A stretch of 64,000 nucleotides of DNA from NCBI GenBank assembly GCA_964247055.1, contig OZ176053.1, positions 9,176,001-9,240,000 of the forward strand, given 5' to 3'. This document shows positions 35,693 to 50,300 of this stretch, piece after piece (position 1 is the first letter of the stretch; every line of letters begins with the position of its first letter). This DNA comes from Paragordius varius. Lineage: Eukaryota; Nematomorpha. Under the pieces are notes generated by a model. It did no database searches and was not told the origin of the DNA. It was given only the letters and a program-made list of their open reading frames with translations. The position numbers were made by a program, and so were the translations under genes.

Positions 35693-38600
35693 TTCTATAT
35701 AGTCTTTTAATTTTATCAAATAAAACAAATAAGGTTGAATCTGACCCGTTGAAATTGTTTCCCGTGCCCTTGAACGCGCTTTTAATAATAATCAGTCCAT
35801 TCAAACATATGTTTTTCATATCATCACATACCAAAAAATATGGTTTCGATCGATCAAAAATCAAATTATAATGTAACTTTTGTTCTAAAACTTAAAAATA
35901 AAAATAATTTGTTTATAAGGTCTATTAAAATTCCTAAAGCCTATTTATTGTCACTTGTGATTGTAAATAACCCCTAACAGCAAAAATACATTTTGGGATT
36001 TCCCCCTCCCACCATTCATTAGATATATAAATTATAATACTAGAGGTATTTTTTCTAAAAAATCATTATTAATAATATAAATATATATTAAACGAAATTT
36101 TTTTACATATGTATTACAGTTGATATGTGAGAAACTATCAAAATCCCTTTTATGAACTGTTGATTTAATCAATAATTATGGACATGATTAGATATAATTG
36201 ATAAATAATTTATCCTATTTAATCAAACTTTGGTTATTTGGACCTAAAAGCGAGATGATGGATTCAATCACAATTTAAATTGTTTTACAAATATACATTT
36301 TCATGCATGAATATTATTTAGAATATTTAAACATGGAAAACATTGGGGTGTCAATGGCGTTATAAGGTTTATGAAAAAAATGAATAAGATTTGATGATTA
36401 TACATTGAGGCACAAAAAATTAAGGGGTAAGGTAAATTTCTTCTCTAACTTGAACTTTGGAAATAATCTAATATTTTTTATTCGCTTTAAAAACTCTAAA
36501 TGCTAATAGTGTTAATGGCCAAAAATACTCGATATTATAATTAAATTTAATTAAATTTTTCGGCGTTAAATATTTACAGGGAATTAATTTTTTGTATGAA
36601 ATTATACGATAATATGAGTTTTTTAACCTTTTTATATTTATAAAATTTCCACCTTTTCCACTACCGACACTAATAAAAATAATTCCGTTCATCAATTTAT
36701 AAATATATATATAAACTGTAGTTTAATCCAAACTGTGGTTGGATATGATATAGTAGCAATAAAAAATAATTAAAATCTAGTTTTTTGAAATATCTGAAAC
36801 AAAACCTTTGTGAAAGGTAACACAAAAATATTTTTAATGATTTTCCTCCCCTCTTTTCGATTTGGATTTATAAATTAAAAATTCATTAATAAAATATATA
36901 TTTTAATTTTAATTATTATATAATTTTTTGCAGTAAAAAATATTTAAATTTTTATGGCATTTCACAGGTACGTGCCAAATACTTTGTATGAGAAAATTTT
37001 AATTTAGAATATAAATTTAATTAGCAAATGAAATATTGCCTTTCAAATCCTCTAATAAATATAAGAATATATTCAAGAAACTTTTGTACTAAATATTTTA
37101 TAAAAATATTATCGCATAAAATCATTGCTGCTGATAGTTAAAAAAATATAAATAAAAACTGATATTATTAAATATAAAATAGTACATTTTAAAAATAAAA
37201 TTTTACGGAATAATTTAATATAGCCCCTCATTTGCAATATCATTTTATTATATAAATCTTGATCTTAGGTTAGTGTCAATTAGGTTTAAAGAGGATTATC
37301 AGTTTAATACCTTATTTTTGCTTTAAAAAAATAATAATGGCTTAATGGTTCTGATTGTGCCTCACAATTTAAGTAACTGTCTTTATTATATGATTTGCCA
37401 ATGTAATAGGGTAACATGGGAACTTCAGGTTTTGAAATACATGGTTAAATATACAAAAATCAAACAAATTTGTATCAAATGTTGGATTTATAAATGCATA
37501 ATGACTTATTAGATTCAATATGAAGATTTGACAAATAAATAGAGGTTTGCTATAGGAATTAATACCGGTCTAAATATAACTTTACAAAGTTGATAATCAG
37601 GTAATTTTTATGTTAAAAGTAAACATCATTTGAGTTTTTTTGTTTGAATGAAATTCCACAAGCATTATTAATAACTTTTAGGAATGTTTTTATAATATCG
37701 AAGGTAATATAAATTAGGGAATTAAAAATATTTAAAAGTACAGTGCCCTCCCCCTACAATGATTATTCAAACTGTATGACAGGCTTATTATCCGCATCAT
37801 TATCATTTTTAAAGCTTAAATCTTTAAAAAAAGCCGAAATATTAATAATTAATTTTTCATTCTTTTAAACCTTCCTAGCACGTTTGAGGGATGCACATTA
37901 TTTTGTCTCTCAAAACAATTCTTATTTATCATGCAAGATGAAAATTTAATGGAATCCTGTTTTATTGGAAAAAGCTGATTATGAGGGTGAAGGATATTGC
38001 TGAGAATAGTAAATTACAAAGTAAAAAAAACAAGGGACCACGCTAAACACTAAAAATATTTTGCACTTTTCTTAATATAATATCTTTCAGAAGAGCGGGT
38101 GTGTTTTAAAAATAATATTAACTAAATATTACAGAAATTGGGTATAAACAAATTTCAAGGGCATTTTAATAAAACTTCTTATATAAAATCTAATTGCAAT
38201 AATTTGTTACCTTTTTGTAGTTGCAATGAATAATGGATGATTTTTCGTAATTCGATTCCATAAACTGCTTTGAAAATATATTTAAATTAGATTTGAATTG
38301 GAAATATATAGTATTTTAATTAGTGATTAGATAAAATTAATTTAAAAATGCATAGGTGGTATAAAAAGTCAAAAATATTTTAATAATAATTACATAAACT
38401 ATTCGTTCATATAAATTATATTTTTCGCAGCTGATTAATACATAATATAACAACAATAATATTTTTATAATATATGCATTTATTAAGAAAAATATTTTTA
38501 TATATTCTTACCTTTATTACATAAAAATAAGTATTGTTTTTAGTTTAATATTGTTTAATTTTTTTATATAAAGCATTGTTACGACTTGTCTATGAATATC

Positions 38601-39427
38601 TGATTTAAATAATTGGTTAAATTATAATTATGATAAATAATCATTGTAAGCAAGGTGGTCAAATTTATGGATATATAAATATAAACAGGTATTTTTATAA
38701 TTAATATAAGTTATATAATTTCTTGGTTAATTAATAGAGTTGATTACTAAATACATACCTTGCCAATCGTTTAGAATAAAAAAACAAAACTATTTAAAAG
38801 GTTTAAAACATTTATTTTTATAAATACTCATACAATGGACACGAGTCATCATATTTCAATAGTGTAATATGTATAATAATTAATTTATATGACTTTATAA
38901 TTATAATCATCAAAGAATGAATGTGATCCAAGTTTTTTAGGTCACTTTAATAATAAATTTTGGTAAAGGAAAAATAAAAATATTTTACGAGAACTGTTAT
39001 TGGCTATTTTAAATTGCTAAAACGGGTTTAAATTTACTCATCTATGATATTTTTCGATTTTATTAGTTATATTTTCAAAAATTATGGCGAAAAAATAGTG
39101 TGGTCGATTAAATACTTAACTAGTATAATGAAAAATATTATACATGGTAACAGACATGGGAAATAATTCCATATTAGCCAAGTAAATCCTGGTCAATAAT
39201 AACTCTCATTAATGAAATGGACCACAAAAAAACCTTTATACGGGATAGTTTTAATCAGGTATTTTCCTAACAAGATTATATAAAAATATTTTTAATTAAA
39301 TAAATTTATTCATATAATTGCACATTTTATTATTTTTATTTAAGAGTATAATTGAATAAATTTTTTTAATAATCAATCTTCATTAGAGACGGTTTATAGG
39401 ATAGATACTTAATTAGTATTTTATTGC

Positions 39428-39461
<34 letters not shown>

Positions 39462-41377
39462 AAATATTTTTCATAGAATATATAATTGATGAAGACTGTT
39501 TTGTCAGTCATTCACACAGATTTTCTCAAAATATTTTGTGTCTTATATATTTAGCATTTATTTCATCAGTCTTCAAATATTTTATCATTTTTTATTACTT
39601 TTGTCAAATATAAATATTTTTAGTATATATCAAAATTTAATTCATGATATTATATGCTAGAAAGACTCGATGTCTCCGAGGCTTATGACTTTTAATTGAT
39701 ATATTTTTAGAAACATGAACATATAAGTATTTGAGAAACACATTAATGTTTGTTAATTTCACAGGTGAAAAAAAATTTGAAATCTCCTGAATATTATTAA
39801 TATTTAATAAAAATATTCTCCGATTAAAGGTAGCCTAATATGTTCGTATAACACCATAAGATATCGTGTTTACTAATATTTCACAATAGTAGGACAACCC
39901 AAAAATATACAGAATTTTAGAATAACTTACACACTATATATGCCCTAAGAATATTTACTAAGATATTTTAATATATTATTTGTATTATGTATAATATTTG
40001 ATTGATGAGTTGTTGTTGTTGTTAGAGTAAATCCTAAAAATGTTTACCTTTGATTATATAACAAAATCTCTATAAAAATTTTTTTATATGCCAAAACATA
40101 TGGAATAATATGTTAATACTCCATGACCTTTTGAGGTAATTTTATATCCCAGAACGAATTGAAATTAGAATTTCTTTAAAAGTATTTAAGGTATTAAGCC
40201 GAATTGATAACATGCTTTCTTTAGCCTTTTAGGCGCATTATATAATTGTTTTTTTGGTATAATACCTGATATATTTTGTAAATATCTTTCAATTTTTGGA
40301 GCTGTCCGTTTTTAGACTCTATAAGGCACAAAATGTAAAAAATATAAATTTTTTTTCTAATGCATGATTACAACGTTCGATGATTAAATTTTAAATAGCA
40401 TAACTTTCCAAACAGTTGTTTTACTAAATTGGCTGGAATATAAAACCCCAATATGTCAACTAGGACAAAAAAGTGAAAAGGTCTGGAAGTGTTACTATAT
40501 ATATGGATCCACTAAATTTAACCATTCATTATCTTTTGACAACATTTAATAAAATTTGTTCAATATAAACAAAAAAATTGAAATATTTTCTTCAATAATT
40601 GATTAATAATTTATTTACTAACCAGTTTGGCTCACAATTTGTTAAAACAGAAATATATGTTTGTACTAAAAAACATGATGGCAAGCCAGCTTATGTTTTT
40701 TTTGTTAATGTCCTAAAGCCAAAAATGCTATAATACAAATTAAAACGCAAAAATGTCAAAAACATTGGAGTCAATTAACATCTTTGAAAAAAGGGACTTA
40801 CCATAATAATATATATATATGTATATAACATTATAAAAAATATGGAGGTGAATTTCTATTTTTTAAAATTATTATCATAAATATATTTCTGAACAAAAAC
40901 ACAAAAAAATAAGGATTGTGTTTGTTTAAGAGTGAGCATTGTAGGATGAAAAGCATTCAAGTATCACAAACAAACAAATATAATTTTCCGTAATTATAAA
41001 AGTAAAAAGGATTTGTCGTTCAAACAATTTTTTTTAAATTCAATATTTTTCATGAAATAACTGTATAATTGTGCGCATTTTCATATATAATTTTAAAAAT
41101 ATAATAACGTTTAAAATATATGAAATTAGGTCGTTATACCGATTAAATAATTAAGGATATTGAAACGTTAGTGTATTTTATTCACTGAAGATATGTATAT
41201 AAGTATTTCCTTTTATTACATTAATAACGATTTAAAGTTAAATATTAATTATTTTTATATCTTACAAACTTACAATTTGTACAAAGTATATGACCTTTTA
41301 ATCCTTTATTTTAAATCCAAAAGAAATAGTGGACGATATATAAAGGGTGCTTACAACTCTATTTGATACAATTACAG
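35693..41377. other. Gene desert
   Basis: About 5.7 kb of AT-rich sequence. A long (TA)n tract lies at 39427-39465. All ORFs are short and of noise composition. No transposon ends were recognised. Confidence 0.5.
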
Positions 41378-41664
41378 TTTCAAGAAAAGATTTTACATTG
41401 TTTTATATGGTGTCGTGTGGGTTTTTTAAATATTTCATATATTGTTATTATTTCTTTGATACTTGATCCCATATCTAAAACTTTAAATACAAACCCACAT
41501 GCTCATGTTGGTTTATTTGATAATTATGGTACATGTACACTAATTAATCCGATTAAATATTTTGTATCAATATATGTCATCTTAAGCCTTTTCAAATGAA
41601 GTTTCATTTTTATTTACTACCAATTTCAGAAGATATTAATAATTTAATATTTTTAAATTCCTAA
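41378..41664 (+). CDS. Candidate small membrane protein exons
   Basis: After a 'ttacag' acceptor an open stretch (41378-41563) encodes a membrane segment (VGFLNISYIVIISLIL), then a loop with HAHVGLFDNYGTC. A 23-nt GT-AG interval (41564-41586, gtatca...cttaag) can be removed in phase, giving a further 25 codons and a TAA at 41662-41664. The hydrophobic segment plus 'GLF....C' loop is reminiscent of the first part of claudin/PMP22-like four-segment proteins, but without the diagnostic W. Upstream exons were not found. It is coding-like but unproven. Confidence 0.35.
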
Positions 41665-41683
41665 TGTTACTGACCATCTAGAG

Positions 41684-42160
41684 CAGGGTGGCCAACCTCT
41701 TCTTAAAGATTTAATTTTAAAAATGGTAAATATTAATTTATATTAATTTTATAAATTAGATTGTGCGCCTAAAAAAATCGAAATGCGAAGCAATTTTCCA
41801 GATATTTAAAATTTTGTCTATAACAATTCATGATCTTTTCACCTTTTTTGCGCGATGGATAACTTTACATCCCCTCGCTCTTGTAAATAAACTACTGTTA
41901 AGTTATTTTTCTTAAATTTAATTATCAAACCACTGTTTTCCTGTAGATGTAAAAGCTTATATGTTTTATAGTTTTGTGACTTCTAGAGTCTAAAATTGGG
42001 ACAGCTTCAAAACACGATTGAATGAAACAGCTGATTTTAAATAAATAAATATCGAGTTTTTTCTAGTAATATCTAATCTCAAAGCTTAAAGTTAAGTTAA
42101 TTTGACCATAACATCTATTTGCCATATTATATTAGCGATTTAGAAAAAAATGAAAAAATT
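41684..42160. repeat. hAT end scrap, then dispersed repeat copy 2
   Basis: Position 41684 begins cagggtggccaacc, a lone terminal repeat like that of the 33 kb hAT element. From about 41840 to 42160 the sequence follows the same order of words as 6470-6800 ('tgtaaataaactac', 'cttctagagtctaaaa', 'agcttcaaaacacga'), in the same orientation. Confidence 0.55.
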
Positions 42161-42585
42161 GGCTGCGTAAAGTCAAATGAGAAGTTTTTTCCAATTTTAT
42201 ATAAATTTTTTTGTATTACGAGCCTAAAAGCATATTTTTTGGCCTAATACTTTTAATACTTTTTAAGTTATTCAAATTTCAAATCGCTCGATATAAAACT
42301 ACCCCAAAGCTCAGAAGTGTTAATCAATATCAATGTATTGGAAACGAGTGTTTATGTCTTATTATTTTATTTCTTATTAACCCACCACCTCCCTGTTAAA
42401 TTTTAAAATGCAAAAAATTTTGGCTAAACATTCATCAATGAACTAAAAAAAATCAGCATTATCTATAAGATTATTAAGGTATAATTTTCTAATTTCTGAG
42501 ACTGTAGGCACAACGTCTTTTCATAATTTATCTATCATATTTATTTTTTGGCCTTATCAGCGAGATTATAAAATATTAAAAACAT

Positions 42586-43452
42586 GACCTCGAACCGGGT
42601 GATAAAAAGTGGAACCGAAACCGCAGTTGTTTTTAAAGGGTTGAAACCGGATTGGTTAATAAAATGTTGGAACCGGGTTGTTTCCTCAAATTAACGGTTT
42701 ATTTAATAGAATATAATATAACCAAAATATCCACAGCCGAATATGTACCGCTTATGTAACCTTACATGATAAAATTTTTATATTTTTGAAAATCTGTGGT
42801 CAAAAAATCAGTTTGAGGGCATAAATGCGGCCTGTGGGGCGCGATTTAAGTACCACTGATATCTATTGTGGCTCGTTTTTTCGTTATGAGTATATAAACG
42901 CAAGTTTATGATTTTAATATTCAGGAATTGAAAATTATTTAAAATTTTAGAAGTAAAAAAGGCATAACATGCATGGGTTATGGTATTCTTTTTATAAGCT
43001 ATATGACTCCAGCATATAGTTTATTAGTTTTTTACCAGAAGTTTATTCCATTAATTAATTAATTAGGTAAATGTTCTTAATTATAAATCAAAAAATTACA
43101 AATAATCAATCTCTAACTTCAATTGTTAAAAGGTAGATATTTATAAAAAATTAACATGATAATTGAGAAAAATATTATTTTATCAATTAAATATATACAA
43201 ACATATTTTAAAATTATCAAAGCCATTCTTGGAAACCAGAAAAAATATTAACATACAATCAAATTTAAATTTATTTTAATTTATTTTTTTAAAAAAGTAA
43301 AGAACCACCTATTTCGGAGGTGGAACCGGGCTGGTTTCTAACAATTTGAAAATTAAGTCGGGGTTCCTGAAATGTTAGAACCTGGTGGATGGTTTTAAGG
43401 AAGAAAGACACCAATTGTTAAAATATCAAGAACAGGGTAGGTTCAAGCACTG
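42586..43452. mobile_element. hAT-type non-autonomous relic, nested
   Basis: Repeated 'gaaccggg' and 'ggaaccg' words at both sides and a right end reading 'ggttcaagcactg' (reverse of a cagtgcttgaacc terminal repeat) mark a hAT-derived element. Inside, at about 42740-42858, is the right end of a different hAT MITE ('tttaagtaccactg'), the same family as 60177-60376. The left end is eroded. Confidence 0.55.
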
Positions 43453-43715
43453 ATTAAAAACTAAAGCTATATTCAAATATCCAAAAATTATTATATTAGA
43501 TTTATTACATATTTTTATTCTGGAATGGCAAATTTAATTTATGAGAGGGATAATACATAAGCAAGAAGCACTAAAATTGTTCGAAATAATCCATTTATGT
43601 TTGGTCAATAATTTCAAGAAGTCCGCCAGTAATAATAAGCTTGTAATTTCTTAAATTTATCTATTAGAGTTATATGTGAATATGTAGCGACCTATTGCAT
43701 TTTCGCAATCGAATA

Positions 43716-43990
43716 ATGAATTATTCTTCTGTGGCCGACACACAAGTTATACAAAAGAGCGCTGAAAAAGCGGTCGACAAATTGCAATGAGAGTAAACGC
43801 AGGAATTATTTCTTTAATCGTAAACAAAGATGGGAATTATAAAACTATCTTAGAATTTAAATAAAGAAGTGTTCGGTGTTATCAACATGTTATAGTGGAA
43901 GACGCGCTTTGTCCTTATTGTGGATATCAATTAAATGAGCACGGTGAAAACATTCTGATTTACAGATTTTTGATTAAGAAAAGAAATTAA
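43716..43990 (+). pseudogene. Coding-like island with zinc-ribbon motif
   Basis: A GC-richer island holds two overlapping readings. One starts at ATG 43716 (MNYSSVADTQVIQKSAEKAV). The other starts at ATG 43787 (MRVNAGIISLIVNKDGNYKT) and continues past one in-frame TAA at 43862 to RCYQHVIVEDALCPYCGYQL and a stop at 43988. The C.YQH...CPYCG spacing looks like a small zinc ribbon. I do not recognise the protein. It could be a decayed gene, or a live one whose tiny intron I failed to place. Confidence 0.3.
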
Positions 43991-44343
43991 AGTCAAATTA
44001 AATAATTTTTTTAATATCGATAATATTTAGCAATTTTATTACAATATATATTCATTTAATAAGGCATGTAAAAATCGTTCGATACGTTTAGGTACAAGGA
44101 TTAACCATTTTTGTGAAAAAACATTTTTGGGATAAAAACAACAATTTGCGTCATTATGTAATAAGCATATTTTTAGATTTTAATATTGCCCCGATTAATA
44201 TAATTTAAATATGCAAAGTTAAAAAGATATATTACAATATTAATGATGAATAAATGTAAAAATTTGATTTTAATAATTTAAAATCAGATGTATAGCCCAT
44301 AAAATTGCATTGAATAGCAAATAAATAAAAATAGCCAAAAATT

Positions 44344-47300
44344 CTAAAAAATTGATTCATGCGATCGTTTCTCCAGAATTTGACCCGATAAAGAGGCTTT
44401 ACCCCGGCGGGAAGTAATATTTTTGACATTTGTTATTATCATTTGATCCTCAAATGGAAGATTGGTATTTTTTAATTTTTGAGTGTTACCATTTTCGGAA
44501 TTATTATTATTTTTATTATTACTTCTGTCTTTAAAAGTGTGGTCTGCATGAAGTGTAAAATAATTTTGAATTACAGATTCGGCAGATTCATCCCCATTCG
44601 GAGAAATGTAAGTTTCTCTTTGATACTTATCAAATGGTGATTCAACTTTGTATTCATTTTTTAATGCAGGCCCAATCGAATTTGCTGTGTGATTAAGGTT
44701 TTCGCGAACACTACTATTGTATAGTACCCCATTAGCCATTTTAGGGGTTTTTGTAGGTGACCGCGAAAAAAAGGCGGATAAACCACCCTGGTTAGCAGTC
44801 GTGGCCGATTGATGTTCAAGTATCTTACTTATTTGCGAAAATGATAATCTAGCCAACGGATCAAACGGCCAACAGTAATTGTAGATGAGTGATTTGATAA
44901 AGTTTGACAAGTAAATACTCGTTGTGGGTGATAAATTATTTGGGTGACCCGAATTTGGACCATGGGGTGAGTTTGAAGATGAGGCCAAGAATTGATTATG
45001 TTGAGTTATTGCATGCATGATAGCGTGTGACTGGGAACCGGTCGTTGTGTTATGCGAAAGAGCAGATGAAGCAATACTGTGATGCGTCTTCCAGGGATTC
45101 GCGTTGTGCGTTAAGAAGGGAGCCAACAAACCGCTTCCAACCTGCCAAATTACGGATTCCGTCGGTTTATCATAAAACGGCCATTCTCCATTTATCATTT
45201 CGTACAACAAGGCACTGTGGGGCGCGCACACATTATATAAATGAGAAAATAGAGTTAATTTTATCAATGAAACATGTCACTAAGTAATTACCTTTTTAAA
45301 ACTACGTAGTAATATATACATTATCCATAAATATATTCCTAGATATATATAATAATTAAGAATACTTAAAAAATTATTAAAGGTTGCGAATTCCAAAAAG
45401 AGCGCAAAAATGTTAACTTTTTTGTAAACAATTAATATTCGCAATTATACCGGATTTACTTTCTAAAAAATTGTTGTATAAATCAAACAGAGCCAGATAA
45501 AGAGGGGATAAATCTTGTATAATTATAGCAGTATAAACAAAATATTACCCATATGAGAAAACATCTGTAGCGTAAGTAAAATTCAGAAGCACCGTTGCTA
45601 GTTGATTAATTGTTCCAACATCATGTTTCGGATAATGATGACTTGAAGTAGTGGATTTACGTTGATCTGTATTATCTGATAACACAGTTTCAATTCTTAT
45701 ATTCCTCAGTATCTCAGGAGCCAGATAGTATATCCATCCAGGTGGTATGGAAAGATAATAAAAACTATGAGCTTTCTCGCCTTCACGTTTGGCTGTTGTT
45801 GCAGGAAAAACGTCATTTAAACTGGTACGCAGAAGTTTAGCCACACAAAATATCCCAAAATCCGAAATAATGATTCGATCGCCGTGTTCAATAAATACAT
45901 TTTTGCTCCGTAAATCTTTGTGACAAATGCCTTTGGCATGTAAGTATCCCATCCCTTGAGCAATTTGTGTAGCATATGACAATACTTTATCCATTGTTAT
46001 GGGATTTCCATAGACATGGATGTGTTTGTACAACGTGGGACCCTTACATAAGCTATAAAAAAACTTAGTCATTTGGGTAATTTAAACGCATTATACCAGC
46101 AGAGCATAAACAATCTAAATCAAGGTGTCTAACATGCGGCCTTCTGAAACATTAACTGCGGCCCACAAAAAATTTGGTTATTTAATTTGCAAAAATATGT
46201 TTATAAAATTTATGCGAAATTGATATATCTTAGATAATCTGAATAAATCTATCCAATAGACAACGAAATTGAAAAAAATGTTATATCGTGCTTGCATTTT
46301 AGAGTCTTATGTTTGAATATTAATAAAATAATTATTAACAATCATGCATATTTCAGATACGGCCCGGAAAGTTATTTGTATTAAAGACCACTGATCTAAA
46401 TATACGGTATGAGGAAATAATTTTTAAATTCATACTTTAATTTTTTTCCGATATCAATATATTTTATTATTTAATATCTTATAGCAACATATAGGTGAAA
46501 AAATTAATATATATCTAAAACCTGGTGACAATAGCATACACCGGCGGTTTTATACAAGCACCCATGAACAGTATTAAATTGTGATGCCTTGTCTTGCGTA
46601 AAATATTAATTTCCATTCGAAATGAATCCAAATACGGCCTATTAATTAAAAAAAATGTAAAGCGATGTTTTCCAACCTGATGCTTAAAATTTATTAAAGA
46701 GTGTAAAAATATTTTAACAAAATTATATTTTAAAACATAAAAAATAATTTTTTTGTTTATTTAATTAAATAAAAATTTATAATGATAAAGGTATGAACTT
46801 TGTCACATTTTTATATTTTAAATAGCGAATTCAATGATGTATGTTTATTAAATATAATTTTGTAAATGCCGGAATGTGATCCCCTTTTTAAGCTAGTTAT
46901 AATAATTAACCGATGGGTCCAAACTTACATTAAAGCATAAAATGGATATAACTTTTAGAAGGGTATAATAAAAAAATAGAGCGCGGTGCAGAAAATAAAA
47001 AGTTAAAAGCCACTAATGTAAAGGACTAAAACTTATTTGTTTCGAAAAATAATGTCACCTATATTTTTTCATAATTTCTTTCAATTTAATCTCCTGGTCC
47101 CGCGCAAATTTTTGGTTCATTAAGGAATCATTCAAAATTGTTTGACTTATTTGTTGTGCACCGTTGTTTGAATTAAAAGTGTTCTTATCTAGTTTATCAG
47201 ATAATTGTTGTTTATTGTCACCGGTTATTTCATGACTATTTAAAGGTGTTTTATTGCGTGACAATATGTTATTGCTATCATTATGGCCTTGGCGGTGATC

Positions 47301-50300
47301 TTTTTTATGGCCAAAGTAGGAACGAAAATCGATACCTTCAATATCAAGTATTTTTATAGCTACTTTACCATGCCAATTGCCTCTAAAATAAATTCATTTG
47401 ATCGATTATTAAATAAATAAATTATATGATTTATAGAATTTTTATATAAAAACCGTCATAAACATTTATGCTTTAATAATAATATATAATAGTTTATTCT
47501 GATAATGTTAATTTAATTATTAGTAAAGTATCTTGTGTTTAAAATATAAAATAAGGCCAATATACCTATAAAGTTAGATTTTTTATTCGCGCGCTAATAT
47601 AAAAATATTTTTAAAATATAATTTACCTGAACACACGTGATTGCCACCCAATGCCGATTAATTCGCCAATTTCGATTTGGTCTATAGGTATCGTCCATTC
47701 TCTTAAAGAAAGCTGTAAAATAGACGTATTTAATGTATAATATATTATGATTTCAATAAATACGTTAAATAACACAAATTAGTTGTTTGCAGTCATAATT
47801 TTTTAATTAATAGTATGATTAATGTATTTATAAACATATATTCACAAGATGAAAAAATAAGAAAATGTTTATCTTACAATTATACCTAATTAATGTAATA
47901 AAACGAGACAAGTTTTGTTAATAAAAAAAATCTTATAAAATGTGCTTAGTATTTACAAAAACGTTTTTTAAGCTATATATCTCATATATGCTAGTGTTTT
48001 CCTGTATTTATCCCATTAAATTAGGGCAACTTGTAAGATATGCCCATCTTTTCCCTTTTTATCATCCAAATTATCAAATAGCTTGTATACAAATTTACGG
48101 TTTGAAAACCCAAACAATACATTTTTGCACAATAGATGCTTATTATATGGTATATAAAAAATGAAGTAAAACTGATTTTGTCCATTGTCGTGTCGGAAAT
48201 TTATCAGGACTGCCTGATCTGGAATCCGTCGTTTGTGATGGGATAGAATCCGTCTCTTCAGTTACGTTAGAATTTGCAGTTTTATTGGGCGAAACAGACG
48301 CTAGGTGTAATTTTAGCGGCTCAGACTCAGGTTTTATCGTACCATGAAAAGAATTATCGATAAAGGGTTTATGTGGATTTGAATCAATAGTTTCATTTTC
48401 GTTTTTAGTTTTGGTTTTATTTGATGGACCAAATTTGTCAACATTATTGGGAAATTGAAGGGATGTGGGGCCCAAAGAATCATCATAAACGAAAATGCAT
48501 GACTTCGGTGCCAGTTTGGTGGATGGTTTATCATCTAAGATGAAAAGAAAATGTTTAGTTTGTAAAAATAGATATACAAAAACAGCAAAAAACTAAGATT
48601 GAATTTACTGTTTTTGAGATAAATGAGATTCAAACATTATTTATTTAATATTTTCAATGTATTACTTGATTTTACTACATAATATGAGTCAACTAACAAA
48701 CTTAAACGAATATAAATTATAAATACGTAATAACAAAACGCATAAAATTTGAAATAAAATGTATATTATTATTATTATAAATTTGTAAGAAAACTTCAAT
48801 TAAGGAATCAAAAACATAATTTTTAAGCGTTTCACCCTCTTTCTATTTAATCAAAGTAAATTCATTTTTTGATATTTCCATTTTAATCCTAAAACCATTT
48901 TTCATACCATATATTAAGTTAACATTTATGTATAGTAAATTAAATACTAATAGTAATAGCGGAGGAAATGCCCGATGAATAAAAAGCAGGAGAATTGGTA
49001 ATATTTGGACTAGAGGGCTGAGATGACGTTGAATAAATGGATGAAGACTCTTTTATAGTAGTTTTGTTTAAAGGTATTGCATGTTGACTACTTACAATTT
49101 CAATATCTAAGAAAATTTATAGCAGATTTTTACAACCTTGAAAACAACGGATATGAAAATATGATTAAGCATATCGAATTCAGTGTCAACAAGAATGATT
49201 ATTTAATGTAATAATAATTAAAATTTTCGTATATATTCAAACTACCAAAATCTTTGATATATAGTAGTATCTTTTTCAATGAATGTAATAAAATAAAAGA
49301 ATATGTAAGATTGATAAACAACTCAAACCATTGTATGTTTCAGGCCACTATTTTCAATTTTTACTTAAAATATATATTTCTTACCGATCCTGTGATGATT
49401 CCAGTTAATATTATTGGACGTACCATGGCCCATAGTTGGTTTATTAAAATTATTAACATCATTATTATTGTTGTTGTAAAAATTGGCGGATTGTAAAAGA
49501 GCTAAATCATCTTTTGAACTTCGCCTTTTTTCGAAGGTATTGCACCGGTTTTCTGAGATAATTTCACGATTTTGGATTTTGTTATTATAGTGTCCATTCC
49601 CTTTACTATCATTTGTATGGAATTTGTGTGCTTCCGCCCCATACAGCAAGGGAATTAAGCAGGTTGTGGATAAAGACCGACGTTTTACATTAAAATTGTA
49701 ATCCGTTGCTTGAGATGATGATGCAGTCATTTTTTTGGTTTTCGGTATGCCTTGTTCGACGGAGGACCAACCCAAAGGCGGTAGCTTTGAATTATATGTG
49801 AGACGAGAAACTAAAGACTCTAGGCGCTGTGACAAATAATTGGATTGTTGCGATTCCAAATGATTATTAAGAAGAATGGTCTCGATTGAACAGTGTTTAG
49901 ACAAACTATCGGCACATTTTGTGTGGCACCTCAATCTAATCATAGAAATAAAGGTATATTGAATGTATAAAAAATATTTTAATGTGTAGAATGAGCAGGT
50001 ATCTATATTGTATCAATAAAATAATTAAAGAGGCTTCTCTAAAAAGCGTATGTCAATATTATAAGAAAATTACAATTTGAATTTAATCTTAGCTATTCAA
50101 TCAAATTTAAATTATATCGCAAATTTTGGATAATTTATTTTGTCTTACGTTCATTTGTATGAATCCAAATATGTGCGCTTTTACTTTTACCTGCTGTTAA
50201 AATATTTTTTATAAATGCAACTCATGCGTTAAAACAATAAATTCCAGCATAAATTTATAATTTTAAATACGAAATAATTGTCTGGTTTAAAGCGATCAGT

